This document shows positions 14,001 to 24,511 of a DNA stretch of 64,000 bases, one piece after another. Below the pieces are notes generated by a model. The model saw only the letters and a program-made list of their open reading frames with translations. It made no database searches and was not told where the DNA came from. Every line of letters starts with the position of its first letter. Position 1 is the stretch's first letter. A program made the translations under genes and the position numbers. This stretch comes from Mauremys mutica (Eukaryota > Chordata > Testudines > Geoemydidae): assembly GCF_020497125.1 (NCBI RefSeq), contig NC_059082.1:23210965-23274964 (forward strand). Direction: 5' to 3'.

Positions 14001-15003
14001 GTCTACTCCCACCCTAAAGGAAAGAAGGCAGGAGGACAATATATAAGACGATTGTTTGAAGGCTGGAGATAAAGGGGACTTCTGGCAGTGAAGCACTACG
14101 GTTGGGATGAAAATGGCAGTGAGGGAGGTGGACAAGTCTTGGAGCTTGGGGAGGAGGTCAGGTATTGTGTAGGCAGAGTCAGCCTTGGAAGGGGATCAGG
14201 ATTTGATGTGGGAATCAAAATAGAAGAGTGATGAATTGCGGGATGGGGACTGGGACAGGAGCTTAAAGCCTTTTCTCTGCCCCCATTTAAAATCAGAACC
14301 TTTTCTCCCATTTCTAGTGTAGAGAAATAAGAATCAGCTAAACAGAAGCTCCACAAACTCTAGAACATTACAAATGATGTGTCAGAGTTTTTTTTTCTTC
14401 TGCAGGTTTTACTATTTAGGGAAAGTATTTACCTCTATTTATTGATCACACATGTGCTTCCATGAAGAATCTGAAATAAACACTCTCCAACTCAATTTAG
14501 CATAACAGTTTGGATTAGTTAATTTTAGTCATTGTTTGCTAGGAGTAAGATCCACCAACATCCCATGTTGGACAGACATTAAGATCAGTATGAACATTGA
14601 CAGCCTTGTTCTCTAAAGGGAAAGATAAAAGTATTCATATGAACAGAAATGAGAAAGGTCAAGACTCAAAATCCAGCAGACAAGTCTCCAAACAACAGAT
14701 TGTCTCATGAGGTCACAACTCATGTAAGCCAAATACTTACTATATCCATGCTGACAGATGCACAGAAGGGAGCAGATTACTTTATTATCAAAGAACAACA
14801 TTGACTGTAACTTTACAGAAAACATTAAAATGTGTTTAAATGTGTTTAGACTAGTTATGAAAAAACAGACTTAAAATGGTCAGATGAAATAATGAATGGT
14901 CCCAATCCCAATACATCATTTTCATTTGGCTACCAAGCCCCTGACTGGATATCCAGGTATTTATATCTGAGAACCTCCCAGTCATTAATGGGTTTATTAT
15001 CAC

Positions 15004-15245
15004 AAATACACTATCTTTCACATTTTACAGATTGGGAATTGAAGCACAGAGATTAAGGCCAGATTAAAAGAAAGAAACAAGGGCTTCGAGGTAGATTTCT
15101 AAGTCCATACTTAAAGCTTGCCTGATTTTCAAAGTGCTGAGCATCCAGCAGCTCCCTTTCAAGAAGTGGGTGGCACAGCCAAGATTTTGAATCCAGATCT
15201 ACTGAGTCCCAGTCCAGTGCCTTTAACACAAGACCATCCTTTCCT
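15004..15245 (-). mobile_element. MIR-type SINE relic
   Basis: Read on the minus strand it has the tRNA-derived head (GGTCTTGTGTTAAAGGCACT then GGACTGGGACTCAG), the 'AGATCTGGATTCAAAATCTT' body and an 'AATCTCTGTGCTTCAATTCC' core, as in MIR family SINEs. It is old, with substitutions and an internal insertion or expansion around 15,060-15,140. Only the family-level assignment is claimed. Confidence 0.6.
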
Positions 15246-15267
15246 CTTATTGGTTAAGTGCCGATGT

Positions 15268-15308
15268 TGTACAAGATGCAAATAAAGACAGTCTCTGCCC
15301 CAAGGTAA
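15268..15308 (-). mobile_element. L3/CR1-clade LINE 3' tail fragment
   Basis: TTGTACAAGATGCAAATAAA, then GACAGTCTCTGCCCCAAGG, is the reverse complement of the '..GGCAGGGACTGTC..TGTACA..' tail found in many reptile LINE 3' ends. Better copies are at 37,020-37,133 (minus) and 55,555-55,684 (plus). Confidence 0.45.
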
Positions 15309-15850
15309 TGTGTCTTGTGCTAGGTAATAAAAGCCATGGGTGATGCCATTACAGATAAAGATATGCTAATTAGATAATTGTATCCTCATGTTTAGGTGGT
15401 ATATAAGACACTGCTCATGTAGGAAGGTGTAATGAGGCTGGAAGGGTTTCAATTTCATCCAAAGAGAATCAATTTTAGACAATAAAAACCAGGATCTGAT
15501 ACATAACACTGTAAGGGCGCAGTGCACATGTGCAGCAAATACTCTGAACAGGGACTTTTACCACGAGACCGCTCAATAGATATCAGGTTAAATTTTGTTT
15601 ACATTGTCTAAGGTGGTTTATTTAGATGAGTGAGTACAGATTAGTGCACTGAGTCAGACCCAGGATGACAGTTGACCCTCCAGTTAATCAAATGCGATGG
15701 CTATTGGTGTCTTACATGGAATAAGTTTGAATGGTCTCAGTCCATTTTAAAGCAGACAAATGGAAACTAACATCACATAACTGGTATCTTTGTTGGCAGT
15801 CTCAGCAGAGAGCAAATGTATTTGTAGGCATGGAGACAAGGTTACTCTTA

Positions 15851-16058
15851 GGGTATGTCTACACTGCTGTTTAATTGCAGTGTAGATGTTTGGGCTAAGG
15901 CTGGAGCCTGGGCTGTACGATCCTTCAAGATGGGAGGGTCTCAGAGTTTGGGCTGCAGCCCAAACCCGAATCTGTACACAACAATTAGACAGCCCTGCGA
16001 GCCCGAGTCAGCTGGCATGGGCCAGCTGCGGGTTTTTAATTGCAGTGAAGACATACCC
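15851..16058. mobile_element. Harbinger-type MITE with TTA target duplication
   Basis: The left terminus GGGTATGTCTACACTGC (from 15,851) and right terminus GCAGTGAAGACATACCC (to 16,058) form inverted repeats. The element is bounded by TTA at 15,848-15,850 and TTA at 16,059-16,061. TTA duplications and this terminus are typical of PIF/Harbinger elements. The interior holds further inverted GGGCT-rich segments (TTTGGGCTGCAGCCCAAAC) and two TTTAATTGCAGTG boxes. It has no coding capacity; the 150-residue ORF overlapping it on the minus strand is incidental. Confidence 0.85.
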
Positions 16059-16061
16059 TTA

Positions 16062-19020
16062 CAAACTGAATGCCAGTCTGGTTTGAGGCAAATTGGCGAT
16101 CCAGTGTGGGATGCTTGTACTTGCTCTTGGGTTTCCCAGCGCGACCTCATTCCTGAAAATGCTAGGGTGCATAACTGATACATAAAGGTACAGCAGCCAC
16201 TCCTGGCTTGGCTGGGTTCTCTGGTAAAGTAGCTTAGGCATTTTAGGGGAAAAGACCAGCGGGTTCTGGGCATTCAATCCTAGCTTTCCATCTGAGCTGC
16301 TAAAAATGGATTTAATAATATTTCTAAGCAGCATTCTTCTAGTGCAAACTGCTAGTTGCACCCAAACAACAAATACTGAAAAAAAAAGTGAATACAAGAT
16401 TTCCCCATTACAGAGCCTCAGTCCTTCCTCCATTCTCCCACTGCCATATGCTGTCACCATAGCAGAGAGAGAACAAATATTTTGTGGGAGAACAAATATT
16501 CCAGTAGCCACAATTCCTAAAGTAAAGTTTATTATTTGTACAGCAAAAAATCAAAACAACCTTTTATTTGTCATCGTGGGAGAAGAAGAAATATGATTCC
16601 TGTCTTCTTGCTTTGTAATGTCCTCTCCTTCAGATGCTCATTTGTGTCCAGTTGTCTGTTATGTTACTGAAAGCAGGGTTTCTTCTTTTTATTTTTTTTA
16701 AATATCTCACTGTTCTTGACCTCTTGCTCATGTAACATCTCAGTTTTTAAATGGTCATTCCCTATCACCATTTCTTTTGGGGAAACACGTTTCTAAGCTT
16801 AAGCATACAAGATTATAGCAGATTTTTTTAGTTTACAGTGTAGTGTGTTTCCCATGTGATAGCTTCTCCTCAGGAAAGCTATTCTTTCATGCAGCCATAG
16901 CACCAGCATTGATCAGTGGAAAAGTTCAAGGCAGCAACTCATCAAGCACAGCTTCAATACTAGATTCCAGACAAGGTCTGCAATAAATAAGACCAGTAAC
17001 AAAGCATCATATTTCCTCCCTACACAGAAAACCAACAGTGACACAGCTCTAAATTTCAGAATATAGGGACAATTTCTTCTCTGCACTACAGCAAGATGAA
17101 AGCTGGATGTATTTTCCCTTTTCATACAAAATATCTTTAGATAACTGTGAATTTTAGAGATCCTAGCCTTTGAAGTGCAATAGCATATAGTTTTAAATGC
17201 ACAGGTACTTACTGTATCAGATTTTTCAGGGTCGCCACTAGCTAATACTTTGGTTTTCCGAATAGGATAAACATCATGGTGTTACTGAATAGGAGTGCTT
17301 AGAATATATTATTTTGACTCCCAGTGTTAGTTACTGCTTTAAAAAAAATGGCTCCAGGATTTCAATGTTAGCCAACAAAAAAGAACAGTCTATTGCTGTA
17401 AGCAGATAGGAGAAAAAAATTCCAAATAGCAGCACGATAAAAAAATATACACCCTATGAGGCCCTCACAGATTATTGCTATTGATTTCTTTCCTGGAGAC
17501 GTGGAAATGTTACCAGATGGGGTGTTAGGCAGTATGTGTGTGGGTGCAAACGCAGTTTATTGCTTTCTGTCTAGAAATCACTGAAAACCTTCACAATTCT
17601 GTTTGGCTGTGTCACATAAAAAGGTAAATTTTTGACCTACAAAAAGCTACATGATATACCATAGCAAATTGGTCTTTAAGGAAAATAAGATCAACAAGAG
17701 AATTAGAAAAAGAAAAAAAAATTGTTAGGGACAATAAAATGCTTCATACACATTCTAATAATTTGGCCTTCTCTTGGCCACATCCTTGTGCTACTTTCAT
17801 TTAAATGTATTTGACAGACTAAATATATTTATTTCATAAGTTTTCTTTTCTGTCTTTGCTTTGAAGAGTGGACTAGTCTGGCTTGTATTTTCTGCTCATG
17901 GAAGTGCTAATAAGATTTGTTGTAGGTTTCTAAAAGTCAGGTACTAGAGCTGGAGTATAATGCACAACTGTGTCTGACCCCCTCGGGGATGCACCCATTA
18001 AAAAAAAAAGTCTGACCTTCTGTCACTTTCTTCCTCCTCCCTTTTAATGATTCCTTCTATATCCTTTTGAGAAGATCTTTACAGCCCTTTGACCCCTGTT
18101 AGAACAAGAAGACTTAAACAGCTAAAAGTACTCTCAATATCAGTTGTTGCCAACAAAAACTCAAGAGACTTTTTAGGAAATGCCAAAAGACAATAAGTTA
18201 TGTTTTTAATGCATTTAGAGGCAGGTCCAAATTCAATATGATATTCCTCTTTAGGTTGTTTTATACCAGCATCTATTAGTTTCAGGGACACTGTCTACTA
18301 GAGGAGCAATCCCCACACACAGTAAAGCTTCTGTGTTGGAAGCAGTCCTACACTTAATGTCAACACAGTATTTTGTATGAGTACTCTACACTGTTACTTG
18401 TTATTTGGAAAAGAGCAATAGAATGTTATACGTTAGAAGAATCGTTTGGCTCTGGCTCTTTGTAGGCGATATTATCCATACCTGTCATTTTTTAATTGAT
18501 ATGTAACTGTTCTCTTTACTCTGTAAACTTTAATCTCACCCGGAGGTCAAGCTCATGTAGTTGATGTCTGATGAGAACAAATGTACCTGAACCAGGCCAT
18601 GCCAAGCAATGCTGTCCTCCCTTTCTTTCCTTGAATATTTTTCAGGTTATGGGGCACAACCTGGCAATTTGTAACAAAGCAGATCAGAGCTCACAGCTGG
18701 ATAACAGCTTGTTATTGAACTTGGACATCAGAATGAACATCTTGTGAGAGGAAGTCTATATGAAATAGTTAAAGCAGAGTAGTTAGAGTAGAAACCAAGG
18801 GATTGAAGTGCCTCCACAAACTATAATTTAAAGGGGCTCACAATTATGGTAGCTACTAAAATGTAAAGGAGCCATTTCTTTATGGCATTTTCAATATTTT
18901 AGATACTTCAGGTTTGTTTATGGGAAGGGTTGTGTGTTTTTCTCAAGTATATTTATTCAGTTCAAGTAGAAAATTTCATTTCAGAAGTGAAGTTGCTTAA
19001 GTGGCAGGTACTGACATAGG
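16062..19020. other. Gene-free stretch, unassigned
   Basis: No conserved protein, RNA gene or complete repeat was recognised. ORFs are short, and the longest reaches into the adjacent MITE. Base composition is plain AT-rich. Confidence 0.55.
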
Positions 19021-19122
19021 ATGGGATTTTCAGAAGTGCCTAAGTGATTTAGGAGCACAAGATCAATTGAAAGTCAATAGGACTTGTGCTTCTAAGTCAC
19101 TTAAGACTTTTGAAAATCCCAT
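19021..19122. repeat. 102-bp near-perfect palindromic MITE
   Basis: ATGGGATTTTCAGAAGTGCC on the left is mirrored by TTGAAAATCCCAT on the right, with CTAAGTGATTTAGGAGCACA opposed to TGTGCTTCTAAGTCACTTAA around a GAAAGTC centre. It is the best-preserved member here of the CCTAAGTCACTTAGG hairpin family. Weaker members lie at 8,040-8,235 and 36,085-36,238. Confidence 0.75.
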
Positions 19123-21144
19123 GCCTAAAATTCAACCAATTAAGCAGTTCATCTCAAATGGCAAGATATTTAGTGACTTTTACATTTAGGGAAGATTATT
19201 TTTAAGTGGTGAAGTAATTTAAGAAACAGCAGTAGCAGGTACAGGCAATTCTGACCCAAATCCTCCAATGTGAATGCCCCTGAGCTTTGGAAAAGTTTGG
19301 ATCTTCCTCCTGACTTAAATTGTGCAGCTGACCCAGGCCCAGCCCACAACATTTTGGCATCTGAGGCAGGGAACGCAAATGACTCCCCCCCCCATACCTC
19401 TTCACTTGGGCCAAAACTTTGAAAGGTCTCAATTCTTCCTTCTTCCTGTTCTACTCCTCTCATGGTACTGGTCTGCTACTTACCCCAAGGAAGGAGAACT
19501 AACAACTTAAAATGTCTTGTTCAAAAATTTTAAGTAACACTTAACTTTCAGATGCCTGAACAGCAAATGTAACTTTTCTTGTCTGCATAGTAAACATTGG
19601 CATTTTTATCTGTTTGAATAATCAAAGTGGTGCTTTTCATGCCTTCTTGGTTGCAAAGATTTGAACTGTTTCCTGCTGAAGGTCCACAGTCTGGGCCAGC
19701 TCATGCTCTACTGAGATGGTTGCAAGGCCAACCATCCTCTCCTGTGTCATTGCGTTCTCCCCTGGCGACTGTTACAGGAAGTGTTAGAAATATGTGCAGA
19801 GCAACAAAAGCATTTGGAAAGAGGGTGGTCATTTATTTGTGCATATATATTCCAGAACAGCCTTTGGAGTTGATCATGCTGAAATGTATCTTGAAAGGGC
19901 TTTCATATCATCACCAAAATCACTCGCATCAATATTGCACATGTCATCATGTGTCAACACTGTCTCTAGTGCCCTGCGTTGCTGATGTAGGTCTTCTTCA
20001 GGTATAGTGAGAAGTTTTGGAATATCATACAACATCCCAAATATACTGCTGTGTTCCTTGAGCTGCATGAAACCTTCTTCAACTGACTGTATTGCACAAT
20101 CTAGCACCTGGTTAAAGAATTCAACTTTGAATTGTTGTTTGGGGTCTCTTATGGGATTATCCTGTGCCTCGTAATCAAAATGTCATCTTCTTCGGTGACT
20201 CTTGTATTCTTGAATGGGTGGGAAAATAGCTTCAGTGTGAAGTTCCTCTGCCAACTTCTGTGCACTCTTCAGAACGTTTTGAAATCCCTCATCTGACCAG
20301 TAAGACTGTAGGTATGACTTTGCTTTGTCCAGTTGTTCCATTTCTCCAGATATATCAAGGTCAACACCTTGGAGTCTCTTGCTTACAACATTTATTTCAA
20401 ATAGCATGTCATGCCACAATACTAAGCCACACATAAATTTGAAGTTATGTATGTTTCTGGTGATTCTATTTCCCTTTGCCACTGTTCTCCCACAAACAGT
20501 TCCTGTCATAGCATTATCCTCCATAATGACAACTATGACATCATCTATCTTCCCAATTTGGTGTTTGATAGGCTTTATCGCCTCCATTCGACTTTCCCAT
20601 CATGTGGCACTCAGTGGTTTCAGTTTCAGAGAGGATGTTCCCAGATGTTGCTTCAAAATTTGCCATCGATGAGTTGATGCAGAGAAAAATACATAGATGC
20701 TCTGAATTACATAAAAAAATTAAGCAGCCTCTCTAGAAGCTGATGCTGCATAACTGACCACCAAGTTCAATGAATGAAAACTTCATGGGACAAAAAAAGC
20801 TCAAGGGTTTAACTCTCAGATCCACGCCTGCACTCCTCTGTTCTTTCCTCTCATATTGGCACCATTATCGTAGCTCTGACCTCTCATGTCAGCTATCACA
20901 ATTCCCGTATCTTCCAGTTTTTTAAGAAGCACATTTGTCATACCAGCTCCTGTAGTATCATCAATGTCAATACATTCTAGAAAATGCTCTCTGACCGTCA
21001 CCATTGCAGGGACATTTTCACTAGGTTCTGTTGTTACAAAAAGCACCATTAAAGTCATTTGTTCCATATGGCTGATGTCAGGTGTGTAGTCCAGAATAAG
21101 AGAGTAATATCTTGCTGACTTCAGATCTGCCACAATCTTCTGTT

Positions 21145-22347
21145 TAGGGTGACCAGACGTCCCGATTTTATCGGGACTGTCCCGATATTTGCTTGTTTGT
21201 CCCGCGTCCCGACCAAAGTTAGGTCGGGACACTGGACAAACAAGCAAAGGCTCCGGAGCCCGAAGGGCTCGCGCCCTCCCCTGCCCCGACTCCACCCCCT
21301 CCTTCCCCCATTGGATCCTTCCCCAAATCCTTGCCCCCATCCCCGCCCCCTCACTGCCCCATTGTCTCCCTCCCCAAATCCCCGCCTCTTTCCAAGCATG
21401 CCATGCCCAGGAGACTCAGGGGAGTGCGGGGCCGGGGTGAGTGTGAGTCTGGCCTGGCCCCGAGCAGGCAGGACTCGGGCGCGGTACCTGGAGGGAGAGT
21501 AGGGGGGCGGCCCGTGGGGCTAGGTGGCGGCTGTTCTCCCCACCTGGGCAGGGGACTCGGGAGCAGCCGCTGCTGCAGCTCCCACTGCTGCGGGGGGAGG
21601 AAGTGGCCAAGCACGTGGCACTCGGCGGCTGCGGCTTTGGTGCCCGGGCCCGAACCCCCCGAGCCCGGGCCTGCTGCGGGGACCCAGCAGCGCGCACACT
21701 GCGCTCAGCTCCTGGCCAATCGCGTCTGGGCTGGCTGCCCAGCTGGTGCAATCCCATGGCGGAGGCATCGGCAGCCCAGTCCCGTTCGTTCCCCTGCAGG
21801 ACCCGAGGGGGATGCGGGGGGCTGGGGCCTGCTGCCCCCACTCCGAGGCCGCCCGCAGGATTGCACCAGCTGGGCAGCCAGCCCAGACGCGATTGGCCAG
21901 GGGCTGGGTATGCACAGCGTGCGCGCTGGGTCCCCGCAGCAGGCCCGGGCTCGGGGGGTTCGTGGGCGCCAGAGCCGCAGCTGCCGAGCTTGGCCAGCGG
22001 CCGCTTCCTCCCCCCGCAGCAGTGGGAGCTGCAGCAGCGGCTGCTCCCGAGTCCTGCTGCCCAGGTGGGGAGAACAGCCGCTGCCTGGCCCCGCAGGCCA
22101 CCCCGTACTCTCCCTCCATATACCGCGCCTGAGTCCTGCCTGCTCGGGGCCAGGCTGGACTCACACTCACCCCGGCCCCGTGCTCCCCTGAGTCTCCCGG
22201 GCCTCCCTCCAGCGCTTGTGGAGGGAGGAGGAATTGGGGGTGGGGTTTTTTTTTTTTTTTTTTGCTCTGCCGCCATTTTTTCCCCCTCTGCCCCTGCCCC
22301 GCCCCCCCCGCGTCCCGATATTTGACCTGGGTGATCTGGTCACCCTA
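21145..22347. mobile_element. 1.2-kb GC-rich fold-back element, hAT-like, 8-bp TSD
   Basis: The element begins TAGGGTGACCAGA and ends TCTGGTCACCCTA. It is flanked by a perfect direct duplication, CTTCTGTT, at 21,137-21,144 and 22,348-22,355. An 8-bp duplication and these termini fit a hAT-type MITE family widespread in reptiles. The 5' sub-terminal part contains a hairpin (15-bp exact stem, 21,188-21,202 with 21,234-21,248). The body is a long imperfect palindrome, and a T17 run sits near 22,247. It is far more GC- and CpG-rich than its surroundings. It interrupts the transposase gene of the host hAT element, so it is the younger insertion. It has no transposase of its own. Confidence 0.88.
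21409..22200. repeat. Long imperfect palindrome inside the fold-back element
   Basis: The left arm (about 21,409-21,755) and right arm (about 21,857-22,200) are inverted copies. GGTGCAATCC at 21,745-21,754 pairs with GGATTGCACC at 21,858-21,867, and CAGGAGACTCAGGGGAG near the outer left pairs with CTCCCCTGAGTCTCCCGG at the outer right. The arms are about 345 bp, with a loop near 100 bases that may itself be partly paired. Because the arms are inverted copies, both strands show near-identical long ORFs (286 residues each), which are an artefact of GC-rich palindromic sequence. Confidence 0.85.
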
Positions 22348-24414
22348 CTTCTGTTTGACTTTTGTTGCCAGTAACTGTATGATCTCATTTTGAATTGTTT
22401 TTCCAAGGTAGTGGTGTGTGTACATTTCTTGGGTGGTGACTCTTCTTAGATGCTCCTGGAGTACAGCATCAAACTCAGCCATCAACTCCACACTTTTAAG
22501 GAAGTTTCCATTGTTTGGCACATACAGCTGATCCGAAGTGCCACGCAGTGCTAGGTTTTGGGTAGCAATCATTCTTATAATGGCAATGAGCCTTTTCAGA
22601 ACATTTTGCCAGTAAAGAGACTCTGATGCAATCTTCTCTTGATGCTGATCATCTATGGTGGCCTTTCACCTTAGTCTCCTCTCAAGCTCTTTCCACCTAT
22701 GGAATGCTCTCTGGTGATTTGCTGCCTTCTCATGGCATGACAGATTTCTAGCCAGATTTTTCCAGTCCTTTGTTCCTGTAGAACCCAATGTGGCTGGAAC
22801 ATTAGACTGGAAGAGTTTGCAACAAAAACAGTATGCAGCATTCTGGGTTTTTGAGTACATAAGCCATGCCCTCTCCACTTTGTCACCATTGGGGATTTCA
22901 TGCCAGTAATGTGTTGGATGGAAGCTTCTATTTTCATTGTCTTTGGGGAACATGAAGTTTTTCACTTGATGTGGCCCATGCAGTACAAGGATGTCCCTCA
23001 GGCTACTGCTCCAGTGGGTCCACAGTCCTGGATCATCTAGACTTAACTCAGCAGCAGCTGTTTCTTGCACCTCCACCACACTCTTCTCTGATCTACACTC
23101 TTCTTCAAGAATGTGCGTGGTTACATCCATTTGAGATGGAGATATGGATGCTGCAGTAGCTGCCAGGTCACCTGCACTCTGACTAACTGGAAGATCGGGC
23201 ATCTCCTCACCACTCATATCCTGGGGCTGGAAGGCTCACCATGAACATTTGTGTCTGAGTATCTCAGGAGAGCTTAGATAGAAAAGTTTCCTTTGCTTTC
23301 TTTCTTTTTCTGAATGCTGCCTCAGAGGGGCATTTTCTTCTTTTACTCATGACTGCTGTTCTGTGCCAGCTATAGTGGCTCTCAACACTCAGTCCAAGGG
23401 GACAAATAAGCAGGCTGGTAGCAGGGCCTGAGTGAGGGAAGATATCAGCGTCTTAAGGGCCTTACTGGCTCCTACTACTTCTTCAGTTGACTGCCTGTTC
23501 TCCTCAAGTGGGTTCAGGGAAGCAGCAGGAAACAGGAAGCTCCCTGAGAAGCTCGTGTTCATTAGTCCAGGCTCCTGGGGGTGCTAGAGAGGTACATAAG
23601 AGGCTCCGCCTCCTCTCTCTCCCTGCAGCTCCTGCTGCTTTCTGTTATTCCCTCTCACCTTTTCTCCTGCCTGCCTGTTATGTCTCTTGTGCCCTCCTTC
23701 CTCCAGCACAGCACTCCACCATCTCTGTGCATCTAGAGCAGAGAGAATACATATGCACCAGCAGCAGACACAATTTTCTACACAATGGGTCCTAGTGGCG
23801 CCCACACACAGTCTGGCACCTGAGGTTCGCCTCATGGTAAGGCCAGCTCTTCTTTTACGCTGACCTATCTCTCTAAGTGGTTTAAAGGATTTTGCATGGG
23901 TGCTGTTAGTTGTGCCTGTGTATTGCAATGGATAATTCAGTCCCCTTTGTCATGGCTACTGAGATAAAGAAACTCTTTTAAGCAGTATTAGTAGTATTGA
24001 AAAAAATACCTACATACAGATCATTTGACTAGCGGTTTATTGGAGTGAATGCAGTATGGAGATAGAACTGTCAAGAGTGGCCTTATTGGGTCATATATAG
24101 AGCAGTAGTTTTATAAAGGATGAAACGACTCTTCATGGTAGAGATTCCAAAGACAGTACTAAGGAGACCTCTAAGATTAATAATGTTGAAGCAGTGTGAC
24201 ATGAACATGAATATTTTTTGACAGTGTTTGTTTAGGTCTTGGATTATGGCATTTGGAAAGGCCTGTTATGCATCAAGTGTAGGGGCTTCAGAAGGAGATC
24301 ACCATATTTATTTGTAGATTTATTAGATTGATAGAAAGTCGTCCCCCTCCCCCCACAAATATTCTCCAGGTGTAACTCCACTGAACTCAGTGCACTTACT
24401 CTAGTTAAACACTA

Positions 24415-24511
24415 AGACCCTGATCCTGCAAAGTGCATGAGTAGTTTATTTCATTCAGACTACTCATGCTTAAAGCTAAGCACATGCTTAGGTGTTTACG
24501 GGACTGGGCCC
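24415..24511. repeat. MITE with GACCCTGATCCTGCAA terminus
   Basis: GACCCTGATCCTGCAAAGTG opens the repeat. CATGAGTAGT and ACTACTCATG form an internal inverted pair, and the right end (GTTTACGGGACTGGGCC) is a decayed inverted terminus. A second member of this terminus family is at 47,651-47,755, and a fragment is at 10,499-10,570. Confidence 0.6.

Larger units (their letters stand above)
3665..15003. other. 11-kb gene-free stretch with scattered MITE relics
   Basis: No ORF here has a recognisable domain. Small hairpin repeats at 4,279, 6,685, 6,830, 10,151 and 10,978 are listed separately. Weaker fragments of the CCTAAGT/GACTTAGG palindrome family lie around 8,040-8,235, and of the TTTAAGCACAT family around 7,920-8,030. 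A G-rich purine run is at 6,055-6,112. The segment 12,600-14,360 is somewhat more GC-rich but shows no supported exon or repeat family. Distal regulatory or conserved non-coding sequence is possible but invisible without an alignment. Confidence 0.55.
19637..23350 (-). pseudogene. hAT-family transposase pseudogene (ZMYM1-like, DUF4371 type)
   Basis: In life this would be a DNA-binding cut-and-paste transposase acting on the termini of its own element. The probable original start is the ATG at 23,350-23,348, which opens MSKRRKCPSEAAFRKRKK and meets a stop within 30 codons. After a frame change the 183-residue segment 22,666-23,217 carries a TTF-type zinc finger, with YCFCC (C130, C132, C133) and CHEKAANH (H162, H168). 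The same frame continues beyond a TGA at 22,668-22,666 to 22,348, where the nested element's TIR supplies TAG. The DUF4371 core resumes with KIVADLKSARYYSLILDYTP on the far side and ends at 20,816. Further pieces are at 20,183-20,587 and 19,874-20,107. A C-terminal dimerisation remnant, including MTQERMVGLATISVEHELAQ, ends near 19,637. Excluding the insert it spans about 2.5 kb (roughly 830 codons), close to full length for the family. Several stops, frameshifts and a likely deletion before the dimerisation helix make it inactive. Confidence 0.85.
19334..23851 (-). mobile_element. hAT transposon relic (ZMYM1-like transposase), with nested insert
   Basis: The transposase end of the element is marked by CAGGCCCAGCC..ATTTTGGCATCTGAGGCAG at about 19,334. 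The upstream end is marked by GGTTCGCCTCATGGTAAGGC..CAGCTCT, finishing at about 23,851. Both resemble the CAGRGCCGGC-type termini of a reptile hAT family I recognise. Between them lies one minus-strand transposase pseudogene (19,637-23,350). Removing the 1.2-kb nested insert leaves about 3.3 kb, a plausible full-length autonomous element. No clean 8-bp duplication was found at its own ends, which fits an older insertion; end coordinates may be off by a few bases. Confidence 0.75.

Noticed and set aside
13680..14135. 151-residue minus-strand ORF
   Set aside because: Low-complexity Ser/Pro-rich translation without domain, overlapping equally long frames on both strands.
16059..16511. 150-residue minus-strand ORF
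   Set aside because: It ends at the edge of the Harbinger MITE and shows no conserved domain or coding signature.
21331..22276. Two 286-residue ORFs (one per strand) and 202-240-residue companions
   Set aside because: They are Pro/Arg/Gly/Ser-rich translations of a GC-rich palindrome, mirror one another across strands, and lie wholly or largely inside the fold-back transposon. No domain is visible.
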